64,000 bases of DNA from JAGLHV01 sp023143305 [NCBI: Clostridia bacterium] (lineage in GTDB: Bacteria > CBDUZB01 > JAGLHV01), in contig DAOVVV010000009.1 in assembly GCA_030637025.1 (NCBI GenBank), positions 5,216 to 69,215 on the forward strand, read 5' to 3'. This document shows positions 9,444 to 17,929 of this stretch, piece after piece. Each line of letters starts with the position of its first letter. Position 1 is the first letter of the stretch. The position numbers and the translations under genes were made by a program. The notes beneath the pieces were generated by a model. The model was not told where the DNA came from. It did not search any database and saw only the letters and a list, made by a program, of their open reading frames with translations.

Positions 9444-10759
9444 ATTTTTTTCTCTTTAAATTTTGTATTCTGGTAAATATTCGGCAAAACTGCAATTAAA
9501 GCCAACAAAAACCAAGTATAAGAAAAATTATAACCTGGTAAATTCATCCAGATAAATAAAATCGAAATATAAGATAATTTTAAAGCCAATAATAAATCCC
9601 CCCATTTTCTCTCTTCACCAGAAAACTTTATTCTTTTTTCAAAAACTTTCAATTTGTTCCATATTTTAAAAAGAAAAAACACAAAAACAGAAAAACCCAC
9701 AACTCCCGTTTCTAATAATAATTGCAAATATAAGTTATGTGTTACCTGACTATTTATAAAAAAGGGTGTATTACCAAATCCAATCCCTAAAATAGGATTT
9801 TTCAAAAATGCTTGAAAAGCCATCTTCTGTGTTCTAAATCTCTCAATTGCGGATAGGTCACTAAACGCGCTCAATCTTTGAAAAAGAACTTCTCTATCAG
9901 GAATAAAATACATTAAAAGAATGAAAATTAAACATACCATTGTAAAAACAATTGCTATTGTTCTAAATATTTTTTTTTCGTATACAAGTTTATACAAAAT
10001 AAAACATATAAAAACAAATATGAATCCAAACCAGGAGGAACGCGAAAAAGTTAAAAACTGAGCAATTACAAAAACTACAAGAAAAAATCGTGTTGTTATT
10101 TGTTTTTTTTCAAACGCAACTGGTAAAATCAGACTAAACGGTATTAGCAAAAATGTGCCCCAGAACGAAGGCTCTGGCATAAATGCCCTTGCTCTTGGCA
10201 AACCAATCCAACTAGATAATTCCACTCCTCTGGTAATTGAATAACTTTTTGATATACGTAATATATCTGTAAAAGGTAAATTATACAGAAAACCAAAAAA
10301 TTGATAAATCGAATATAAAGATACCAACAACGACACAAAAACAAAAAAATTAACAAGCTTTTGAATTTTTTCTGTATTATAATTTTTTAAAATATTTCGC
10401 AGAACAATAAAATGCAAAATCATCAAAAAAAACATTAGTAACTGTTTAAAATTTTTAACACATATCGTTTCACTGTTATAAAAAACAGGATTAACATCCC
10501 ATAACAAATTATTATATACAGATAGAGATGCTATAATAAAAAAAATAAATAACCATCTTGTTATATTATCTATAGTTATGAGGTATCCACTCACTAAAAG
10601 ATCCATCGTTAATATAAACAATATTAGAAAGGATAAAGGTAAAGTATCATTTCTAAAAGTCAAACCGAAAGCAATAAATAAAAGTGAAACAATAAATGAT
10701 TGTAAGATTTTTGTTGTTCGGTTTTTTAAACTCATTTTTATAATTCTGATTAACTCCAA
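9440..10759 (-). CDS. O-antigen ligase / Wzy-family membrane protein (second copy)
   Basis: A 439-residue membrane protein with around 11 hydrophobic segments. A central periplasmic loop contains LPRARAFMPEPSFWG, and later come FLKNPILGIGFGNTPFF and NSQVTHNLYLQLLLETGVVGF, the Wzy_C-like signature. It is only distantly similar to the protein at 6149-7465, so this is not a recent duplication. One of the two may polymerise the repeat unit and the other ligate it. It is followed by a GT4 gene with a 4-bp overlap. Confidence 0.82.
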   Translation of the reverse strand: MELIRIIKMSLKNRTTKILQSFIVSLLFIAFGLTFRNDTLPLSFLILFILTMDLLVSGYLITIDNITRWLFIFFIIASLSVYNNLLWDVNPVFYNSETICVKNFKQLLMFFLMILHFIVLRNILKNYNTEKIQKLVNFFVFVSLLVSLYSIYQFFGFLYNLPFTDILRISKSYSITRGVELSSWIGLPRARAFMPEPSFWGTFLLIPFSLILPVAFEKKQITTRFFLVVFVIAQFLTFSRSSWFGFIFVFICFILYKLVYEKKIFRTIAIVFTMVCLIFILLMYFIPDREVLFQRLSAFSDLSAIERFRTQKMAFQAFLKNPILGIGFGNTPFFINSQVTHNLYLQLLLETGVVGFSVFVFFLFKIWNKLKVFEKRIKFSGEERKWGDLLLALKLSYISILFIWMNLPGYNFSYTWFLLALIAVLPNIYQNTKFKEKKI

Positions 10760-10841
10760 GGTATATTTTTCACTTTACTCTAATAATTATGTTATGCCCT
10801 ACAAATATAGTCTAATTGCTATTTTTATAATTATTCTCACT

Positions 10842-11993
10842 TTATCCAGAATTTAACCATATTGTATTTATTTTTCTATAACTTTCTTTCCAAGTATTGT
10901 GCTTAGCAAACTGTATATATTTATTCTTATTTTTCTCTTGTAATGCCGATCTCAATCCATTCACAAAATCATCAGAATCTCTTGCCAAATAAGCTGGACT
11001 ATTTATAACTTCTAACTCTTCCCATTTTGTAGTAACCACAGGCAATCCACAAGCCATATATTCATACAATTTCAAAGGATTAATAGATTTTACAATAGGG
11101 TGTTTAACATTAAAAGGGATAATACCGATATCAGAATTATGCAGATACCTTGGTATTTCATTATATTTTCTTGGCCCTAATATAAAAATGTTAGGTTCTT
11201 CTCTTAGTTTTGAAATATCAACATCCTCTTTACCTATAAGCACAAAAGAAATATTTCTACAATTTCGAACAACTTTATGCAAAAAATCCACTCCAAACCA
11301 TTCACTTATAGCACCCACATATATTGCTATTGGTTTAGGTATTTTATTTAAATCCTCCGGTATTTCTCTATTCGAATTTAGAAAATGTTCAATCTCAACA
11401 CCATTTGGAACATAATTTAATTTACTCTTATACTCACAAAGATAAGCCTCCAAAGTTGTTGCTGTATATATTATGCGATTTACTTTATTCATCAATTTTT
11501 TCTCTAACTTTTTTAAATGTAAGTTTACTTTCTTAAAAGCATCATTTCTGTCTGCAACCCTCAATATAGATTTTTTATATTCTATCTCATCAATCCAAAA
11601 ATGTTGAACAAATGAATCAAACCATAAAAGATCAACCTTACCAAAACCAGCTTGCTTGACATATTTAATAATGTTAGGCATAGTAAACTTGTGCCAATAA
11701 TTAGCAACAACACCCATGTTAAATAATGGCTTTTCATTAGGAGTAAATAAAGCCATCGGCACATATGTATTTAAATTTTTATAACCACTATCAATACGAT
11801 TTTTATAAATAGCATACCTATTTAAAACCTCTCCCCTTTTATTCTTCATTAAAAAATGGAAAGGGGATATCGGATCAGAAATAAATAAAACTTCCCACCC
11901 ATCTTTTACAAACAGCTTAGCAATTTGGTGACTACCAACATGATAAGGAGATGTCCAATAATTACCTGTAGCCATTAATATTTTTTTACTCAT
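10842..11993 (-). CDS. GT4-like glycosyltransferase (TuaH-like)
   Basis: A 383-residue GT-B enzyme. The N-terminus MSKKILMATGNYWTSPYHVG is typical of TuaH/GT4 relatives that begin with a solvent-exposed acceptor site. The C-terminal donor domain has IAIYVGAISEWFGVDFL, DIGIIPFNVKHPIVKSINPLKLYEYMACGLPVVTT; the NPLKLYEYMA segment replaces the classic E-x7-E motif. It is flanked by the heparinase-family gene upstream (11-bp gap) and a ligase gene downstream (82-bp gap with no ORF). It probably contributes one linkage of the repeat unit. Confidence 0.8.
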   Translation of the reverse strand: MSKKILMATGNYWTSPYHVGSHQIAKLFVKDGWEVLFISDPISPFHFLMKNKRGEVLNRYAIYKNRIDSGYKNLNTYVPMALFTPNEKPLFNMGVVANYWHKFTMPNIIKYVKQAGFGKVDLLWFDSFVQHFWIDEIEYKKSILRVADRNDAFKKVNLHLKKLEKKLMNKVNRIIYTATTLEAYLCEYKSKLNYVPNGVEIEHFLNSNREIPEDLNKIPKPIAIYVGAISEWFGVDFLHKVVRNCRNISFVLIGKEDVDISKLREEPNIFILGPRKYNEIPRYLHNSDIGIIPFNVKHPIVKSINPLKLYEYMACGLPVVTTKWEELEVINSPAYLARDSDDFVNGLRSALQEKNKNKYIQFAKHNTWKESYRKINTIWLNSG

Positions 11994-12004
11994 TTATCTA
12001 TCCT

Positions 12005-14011
12005 CTATCTATCTATACAAAATTCTATTTCTACCGGAACAACTGTATTTAAAATAGCACTAACCTTTTCTGTTTTTGCTACTATACCATATTCAGGAGA
12101 ATAGAACCCGCTATCTCTCTTCAACTGAAGTTTATCAGAATTAATTTTTAACTGTTGTTTGAAATCTGGCGACAAAATAAAATTCCATTCCAAATAATGA
12201 TTTCCAGTTCCTTTTAATCTGTCTATTATTTTTAATTTACCTTCTTTTTTGTAAAATTGTATTTTTCTTTGATGGACAACAGGTTGTCGTGAATAATCAT
12301 ATCCATAATGTTCTCCTATAAATATATCCACTTTACTATCTGTTTCCCATTTTAAACATTTTGGCACAACATTATTATCCATTTGAAATAATCTTTTTTT
12401 ATTAAATTTGTTCTGTTCTTTCCCATCAATTTTTATTGTATTATGATAAGCTGTACTTCTGAATTTATTTCTCCATTCCGGGTTAGAAGTATAAACATAA
12501 GTACCAGAGTCAACAATCACATCTCTCCCTTCTTTACATAGCACAAAACTTAACTTATCACAGTGACAATGTCCACCATACCCATTCTGCCCATTGGGCC
12601 CACAGGAAATTACACAATAATTTTTATCATTACGCATCACATACCAACCAACATCAGAAAATGCTTTTGATTCTATATTTTTTAAAAAATTCCATTCTAA
12701 AGAATCCCATATTTCCCTACCTTTTTTGCCATAAATAATTAGAGATTCAGCAATATCTTCATCCGTATCAAAAAATTCCTTTATTTTCCATTTTTGTTCT
12801 TTAAAAAACACAGCACCCAAAGCAAGTAAATATCGCATATCTTGAATTTTTCTCGGAAACAAATTAAAGAATCGTCCAGAATCATTGTCTCCTATCTGAG
12901 GCATTTTCCCATTCGGTTTTAATAAATAAGCGACAACATCAAACATTTTATAAAGCTTTTCAGTGTATTTATCGCCAAAAATTTTTCTCGTAATTTTTTC
13001 AAAATTAACCCTTTCAAAATCATCATCATTTATTACTACTATTAATGTACTAAAAAACAACAATTCCAAAGCCAAACGATGATAACAAGTCGATGCTTCA
13101 AAACTACACCCATCCGGATACACCTGTTTTTCCATTTCCTTTATGAGTTCTTCAATCCCCAATTTCACCCAGTTTCCTGACTCTTTAAATTCAGGAAACA
13201 TTACACCCAGATAAATTAAACCTGTTATATCAGCAAGGTAATGATTTGTAGTTAAATTTTTACTATATTCTAAGTTCTTTGCTATATGTTTGCCGTGTTG
13301 ATAAAGAGATTTCAAATACTTAAATAAAAATTCACTTGTTATTTCAGATGATTTTTTAAAATAATAATATCCCAAAATCCAATTACATGATCTAATCGCC
13401 ACATCCATTGTACAGTGCCAGTTAACCCCAAACCCTGGTTTATTTTTATCTATCCAATCAGTGATTTGATTAACAAATTCTTTGGTATACCCCTCATCAT
13501 TGGTTAACCAATAGGCCTCACCCAATATAAATAAATGTTGAAACCGTGAAAGTTCCCAGGGGATTTTTATATCTGCCTTTCCATAAGGTATTTCAATTCC
13601 TTTATAATACTTTTTAGGATTCCATTTATAACTTGTCTTAAAATCACAATGCCAATCAATACTTTTACCTAAATTTACATCACCTGACCCAAGAATATTG
13701 AAAACATGATTACAAATTCTGTTAGCTTCAAAAATTATTTTATCTTGTATATTTGACACGGAATTACGATAAACAATGTCATTTTTTAATGATAAATTGA
13801 TAAAAAATGTTGGTTTTTTTCTGTTAATAAAATATTTATTCAATTCGTCTAAATTTTTAACTTTATAATTATGATCCCAAATTTTTTTAAAAAAATATTC
13901 ATCTGTAATTTCATTTTTCAATAAATTAATATATATTTTTCCAAAAATAGATAGGATTATATTTTTAATTTTGTAAAAAAAAAATTTTATTATACTCATT
14001 TCAAAACCCAA
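12005..14011 (-). CDS. Heparinase II/III-family (alginate-lyase-like) polysaccharide lyase
   Basis: A 668-residue protein. The N-terminal ~380 residues form the helical toroid typical of the family (FKTSYKWNPKKYYKGIEIPYG, WHCTMDVAIRSCNWILGYYY). The C-terminal beta domain carries the heparinase II/III core GGHCHCDKLSFVL near residue 490, followed by VDSGTYVYTSNPEWRNKFRSTAYHNT. The histidine and tyrosines there are the likely catalytic residues. The N-terminus is hydrophobic but lacks a clear signal peptide. Such proteins occur inside exopolysaccharide clusters, where they may trim, modify or release the polymer; related proteins include epimerase-like members. It lies between an acetyltransferase gene and a glycosyltransferase gene. 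Confidence 0.85.
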   Translation of the reverse strand: MGFEMSIIKFFFYKIKNIILSIFGKIYINLLKNEITDEYFFKKIWDHNYKVKNLDELNKYFINRKKPTFFINLSLKNDIVYRNSVSNIQDKIIFEANRICNHVFNILGSGDVNLGKSIDWHCDFKTSYKWNPKKYYKGIEIPYGKADIKIPWELSRFQHLFILGEAYWLTNDEGYTKEFVNQITDWIDKNKPGFGVNWHCTMDVAIRSCNWILGYYYFKKSSEITSEFLFKYLKSLYQHGKHIAKNLEYSKNLTTNHYLADITGLIYLGVMFPEFKESGNWVKLGIEELIKEMEKQVYPDGCSFEASTCYHRLALELLFFSTLIVVINDDDFERVNFEKITRKIFGDKYTEKLYKMFDVVAYLLKPNGKMPQIGDNDSGRFFNLFPRKIQDMRYLLALGAVFFKEQKWKIKEFFDTDEDIAESLIIYGKKGREIWDSLEWNFLKNIESKAFSDVGWYVMRNDKNYCVISCGPNGQNGYGGHCHCDKLSFVLCKEGRDVIVDSGTYVYTSNPEWRNKFRSTAYHNTIKIDGKEQNKFNKKRLFQMDNNVVPKCLKWETDSKVDIFIGEHYGYDYSRQPVVHQRKIQFYKKEGKLKIIDRLKGTGNHYLEWNFILSPDFKQQLKINSDKLQLKRDSGFYSPEYGIVAKTEKVSAILNTVVPVEIEFCIDR

Positions 14012-14044
14012 TTTTCACTTTCTATAAAAACAACAAATTTAAAT

Positions 14045-14683
14045 TTATTTTTTAAATTTCCAATATTCATTAGTTTTATCAACTATCGGTAAATCTTCTA
14101 AATTTAATCTTTTCAACTCATTTCCACGTGCTTCTTTTATCATTATCGCTTCGCTGATATCTTTGCCAAGTTTGACTAAATGATCAACAAGCACATCATC
14201 CTCAAAAATCATTTTAACAGGTCTGCATGGATTACCTACAGCTACAACGTAAGAAGGTATATCATTAACAACAACACTCCCTGCTCCAATAACGCTTCCA
14301 ATACCTATATGCACTCCGCCTAATATTATCACAGAGGAACCACACCAAACTTCTTCATTTATAACAATTTGTTTTGAATTTTCTCGCTTCTTCGGATACA
14401 AAAATCTAACACTTTCACCTCTAATACCAAAATAATGATTTCCTCCAACAATGATAGGTCGGGGACCGAACATGACATTATGCCCTATTTTAATTTCGGC
14501 TGAAATATACGCATACTCTCCGATAAAAACATTATCCCCTATTTCCATGAGTTCAGGTTTTAAAAAACTACTTCTGGGATCAAAAATAAAATTATCTCCG
14601 TATTTTTTTATCTTTTTCAAAATGTTTTTCTTTTTAATAAAATAATACCAAAATAAAGGATTTATAATTTTTTTAAATATCAT
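14045..14683 (-). CDS. Left-handed beta-helix O-acetyltransferase (CatB/LbH family)
   Basis: About 212 residues with hexapeptide-repeat periodicity (IGDNVFIGEYAYISAEIKIGHNVMFGPRPIIVGG, then WCGSSVIILGGVHIGIGSVIGAGSVVVNDIPSYVVAVGNPCRPVK), the hallmark of xenobiotic/CatB-type acyl-CoA O-acetyltransferases. The His in the GGNHYF segment is a candidate catalytic base. A GTG six codons earlier (14701) gives a longer frame, but ATG 14683 has AAGGA at good spacing and is preferred. Both starts overlap or abut the end of the upstream flippase gene. It probably O-acetylates a sugar of the repeat unit. Confidence 0.84.
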   Translation of the reverse strand: MIFKKIINPLFWYYFIKKKNILKKIKKYGDNFIFDPRSSFLKPELMEIGDNVFIGEYAYISAEIKIGHNVMFGPRPIIVGGNHYFGIRGESVRFLYPKKRENSKQIVINEEVWCGSSVIILGGVHIGIGSVIGAGSVVVNDIPSYVVAVGNPCRPVKMIFEDDVLVDHLVKLGKDISEAIMIKEARGNELKRLNLEDLPIVDKTNEYWKFKK

Positions 14684-15977
14684 ACCCTCGTTCCTTTTCA
14701 CATTTTTTTTTAAAATATCTTTTTAGTATATAGATAGTTATCAATATCACGAAAATTGATGTAATAAAATAAGTAATTCCCTGTGCTACCGCAGCACCTA
14801 TCATTCCATAGCGAATTATAAAAATATAATTTAGAACACCAGAAATAGTAATTGAACCGCAAGCTGAAAAAAAATTATATTTAATCATCCCTAAAGAAAA
14901 TATTGCAACACCAAGCAAAGAATAGCAACTCCAAAAAAAATATTTTACCAGTAATATTCTAAAATAAAGACCTGCTACATTATAACTATCACCATATACA
15001 ATCCTAATAAAGGGGGGAACGACTAAAAATGAAATAACAACTATACCCAAAGTAAGTAATATCATCAATTTTTCATATTTTTTTAGAACCCTTAAAAATT
15101 CCAACTTATCATTACTTTTCTCGGAAAAATACGGTGTAGCAATACTTTGAACAGTTGTGGTTATATAATTCAATCCCAGAATAAAAATAGTTGAAAGACT
15201 ATAATACCCAAAACTTACTCTATCTTTTATGAGATAATTTAACATAAAAATATCCATATATTGCCCAATACTTCCAACTACATTACCAGCTACGCTCCAT
15301 TTAGCATAAAAAAAACTTTGAGAAAAAAAACTACTTGTCTTAACTTTCTTTTTAAAATCACCTTTGACTAAATTAAGTAAAGGCACTAATGCAAAATATC
15401 CAACAATTATTGTTGCTAAAATAAAACCAACGAAACCATAAAAATAAGTTGACACAATTAAACCAACAAAACTAAAAAGGCGTATAATTACCTGCACTTT
15501 TGCCATAAGTTGTATCTTTTTAAGCGCCTGCAAATAAACCATGATAAGTAAAGTATAGGTCATCGCAGGAATAACCAGCATATAAAGTGGAAACCATTTA
15601 TTAACAGTTTTATCCGGTGATAAAAAACCTGTTTTTGCTAAAACAAAAAAAATTCCAAGCACAAACATTATAGGAACAATCGTATAATAAAAATTTTGTT
15701 TAAATATTACTGAACGCTCTTCAAAAGATCTTTTTTCCGAACAAAGTTTTAAAACCGCTGTATTAAACCCAAATCCAGCTAAAATTATACCCACCCCAAC
15801 AAATGACTGTATTGTCTTAATTTGTCCTAATTCTAGCGGCGTAAGAAATTTAGCTACTATTAATTGTGAACCAAAACCAAGAAAACCTATAATAAAATTA
15901 GCAAAAAGAAGGTGAAAAAAACCTTTATTGAAAATATTTTCAAATAATCGTAAAATCCGACTCAACTTAATAGTCAT
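14673..15977 (-). CDS. Wzx-type flippase (MOP superfamily, second flippase)
   Basis: A 434-residue polytopic membrane protein with about 12-14 hydrophobic segments and the MOP pattern near the N-terminus (FIIGFLGFGSQLIVAKFLTPLELGQIKTIQSF). It is probably an undecaprenyl-oligosaccharide exporter. It diverges strongly from the flippase at 4704-6152. It lies between a methyltransferase gene (5-bp gap) and an acetyltransferase gene (short overlap). Its neighbours make it the flippase of the regulator-proximal half of the cluster. Confidence 0.85.
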   Translation of the reverse strand: MTIKLSRILRLFENIFNKGFFHLLFANFIIGFLGFGSQLIVAKFLTPLELGQIKTIQSFVGVGIILAGFGFNTAVLKLCSEKRSFEERSVIFKQNFYYTIVPIMFVLGIFFVLAKTGFLSPDKTVNKWFPLYMLVIPAMTYTLLIMVYLQALKKIQLMAKVQVIIRLFSFVGLIVSTYFYGFVGFILATIIVGYFALVPLLNLVKGDFKKKVKTSSFFSQSFFYAKWSVAGNVVGSIGQYMDIFMLNYLIKDRVSFGYYSLSTIFILGLNYITTTVQSIATPYFSEKSNDKLEFLRVLKKYEKLMILLTLGIVVISFLVVPPFIRIVYGDSYNVAGLYFRILLVKYFFWSCYSLLGVAIFSLGMIKYNFFSACGSITISGVLNYIFIIRYGMIGAAVAQGITYFITSIFVILITIYILKRYFKKKCEKERGYDI

Positions 15978-15982
15978 TAAAC

Positions 15983-16834
15983 TTATCCATTCTTAACATA
16001 ATAAGAATAAAGATGATCAAAAAAAGCAAACTTATTTAGAGAAGTGCATTCATCTATTAAAGTCATTATTTTTCCAAAAAAACAGTTGGCAAAAGGGATA
16101 TTTTTAAAAGGATTAAACATTCCACCCGATGTCCAATATCTATATTGTAAATTAAAACCTTTGCTTGAGAGATATGAATCCAAAAATTTTTTAGAATAAA
16201 AATTTAAATGCTCAGGGGGTGAATACATATGCCACCTCATTGATGTAAAAGCATCTATTATCCAACGTTTAATAGATTGATGCGTTGGTATCATAACAAC
16301 CATAATCCCATCAGGAGTCACTATCCTGGCTAGTTTATCTAACGAAACTACCGGATTTACTAAATGTTCAATAAGAGCGTAACAAGTAACTACTTCATAT
16401 TTTTTATTAAACTTTATGTTTTCAAAAAACCCATTGTAAACAGTCAAACCCCTTTTCCTTGCAATTTGTATGTTGTTTCTGTCTAATTCAACTCCTTCCA
16501 CAGCAATCCCACTATCCCAATGCATCAGAAAATCACCAGTTCTACACCCTACATCCAAAACACTCACCGGTTTTCGCCCTAATAGTCTCATTATTATTTT
16601 AACTTGATTAGCCCAATACCTATTTTCCCTAAATTCTTCGGAATAACTTAACTTTCCTCCCTCTGTCACTTTTTCATAAATTTTAGACAGATCAACTTCA
16701 TCGTGTTCCTTAATATTAAAAAATCGAGAGTCACAATTTTTACATTCAAATAGCGTATACAAGTGATTAACATGTGGACTTTCAATTTGTTTAATAATAC
16801 TAATTCTGTCTGATTTACAAAATTTACAATTCAA
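15983..16834 (-). CDS. SAM-dependent methyltransferase with N-terminal zinc ribbon
   Basis: A 283-residue protein. Cysteines C3, C6, C31 and C34 make a small zinc ribbon, after which motif I VLDVGCRTGDF (near residue 93) marks a class I methyltransferase of the Methyltransf_23/11 type; EHLVNPVVSL and PPEHLNFYS follow. This layout is common for enzymes in O-antigen and exopolysaccharide clusters that methylate sugars. The start codon is TTG (16832-16834), one base past the stop of the upstream GT4 gene, so translation is coupled. Target sugar unknown. Confidence 0.83.
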   Translation of the reverse strand: MNCKFCKSDRISIIKQIESPHVNHLYTLFECKNCDSRFFNIKEHDEVDLSKIYEKVTEGGKLSYSEEFRENRYWANQVKIIMRLLGRKPVSVLDVGCRTGDFLMHWDSGIAVEGVELDRNNIQIARKRGLTVYNGFFENIKFNKKYEVVTCYALIEHLVNPVVSLDKLARIVTPDGIMVVMIPTHQSIKRWIIDAFTSMRWHMYSPPEHLNFYSKKFLDSYLSSKGFNLQYRYWTSGGMFNPFKNIPFANCFFGKIMTLIDECTSLNKFAFFDHLYSYYVKNG

Positions 16835-16835
16835 T

Positions 16836-17891
16836 TTATTTAACCTCTATCCCTTGATAAATTTTTAAAATTTCCCCAACATTATCTTCTAATTCCATAT
16901 CACACAATTTGTTTTGGTAGTACTCATAATTATTTAATACGCCCTTTACTTTCAAGATAAACTCATTAATATCTCTCTTCTTGAATAAAATTGTAGATTC
17001 TGCCCTCCGACACACATCACTTGCCACAGTAGGAACTTTAAAATATATTGCCTCTGCAACAGAAACTCCGTAGCTATCTGTATTCGTTGGCCTTACAAAC
17101 ACATCACTTTTCATAAGAATAGGATATAACTGGCAAGCTTTAGTTTGAAATAGAAAGTTACTTTCTATCCCTTTTTCCCTGATTTTTTGTTTCATTTCAT
17201 CAAAGTAATCATAATCCCCAATATCTGGTAAACAGAAGATAAAACCTATTTCAGGATATTTGGTTTTTAAATTAGCACACAAATCTATGCACATATCAAG
17301 GCCATAAAGATCCTCGTCATTGTAAAAAACTATCTTGAAGGCATTTGCTGAAATTATAGGTTTGTGATTCTTTATGAAATCCCATATTTTTTTAGGCACT
17401 GCTGCAATTTCTTGTTTTTTCACAATAAAAGGAATAAATGCGGAAATAACTTTAATTTTTTTTTTATTAATACCTATCTTGACAAAATTATCTTTAATAT
17501 GTGAGTTAACAGCAATAATATAGAAATTTAATTTAGATATTAAATTAATTAAAAGCTTACTTATTTGTTCAGTGATTTCATTTTTTTCTCTTAAACTATG
17601 ATAAGTTATTACTACTTTTTTACCTAAAATCAAACAAAATAATGATTTTATTAGCATAGCAAAGTTGTACCCTGAAGAATGAAAATGTATAATTTTTTCT
17701 TTTGGTAATAAAAAAATTTGGGTAACCCATTTTTTTATTTTTTTTACACTTATATTTCTATCTTGCATATTTTTTACATCATAAACCGTACACTTAATTC
17801 CACGCTCTATTAAACGCTCTTTTAATCTCTGAATATGAATAGAAACTCCTCCAAAAGGAGGAGGATATGGGCCTACTAATGCTATCTTCAC
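16836..17891 (-). CDS. GT4 family glycosyltransferase
   Basis: A 351-residue GT-B enzyme. It opens MKIALVGPYPPPFGGVSIHIQRL, the standard GT4 acceptor-domain loop, followed by KIIHFHSSGYN and an HSLREKNE segment. The donor site is RPTNTDSYGVSVAEAIYFKVP, in which the second acidic residue (E) is kept. The start codon is GTG, 38 bp after the fused oxidoreductase gene. Likely transfers a sugar in the first half of the repeat-unit assembly; donor unknown. Confidence 0.82.
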   Translation of the reverse strand: MKIALVGPYPPPFGGVSIHIQRLKERLIERGIKCTVYDVKNMQDRNISVKKIKKWVTQIFLLPKEKIIHFHSSGYNFAMLIKSLFCLILGKKVVITYHSLREKNEITEQISKLLINLISKLNFYIIAVNSHIKDNFVKIGINKKKIKVISAFIPFIVKKQEIAAVPKKIWDFIKNHKPIISANAFKIVFYNDEDLYGLDMCIDLCANLKTKYPEIGFIFCLPDIGDYDYFDEMKQKIREKGIESNFLFQTKACQLYPILMKSDVFVRPTNTDSYGVSVAEAIYFKVPTVASDVCRRAESTILFKKRDINEFILKVKGVLNNYEYYQNKLCDMELEDNVGEILKIYQGIEVK

Positions 17892-17929
17892 TCTTATTTT
17901 AGTTCCTCATTTTCCATAATATAAAATGC

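Noticed and set aside
10144-10356. 70-codon minus-strand ORF
   Set aside because: Overlaps the O-antigen ligase gene in another frame; a cysteine/leucine-rich shadow without a ribosome site.
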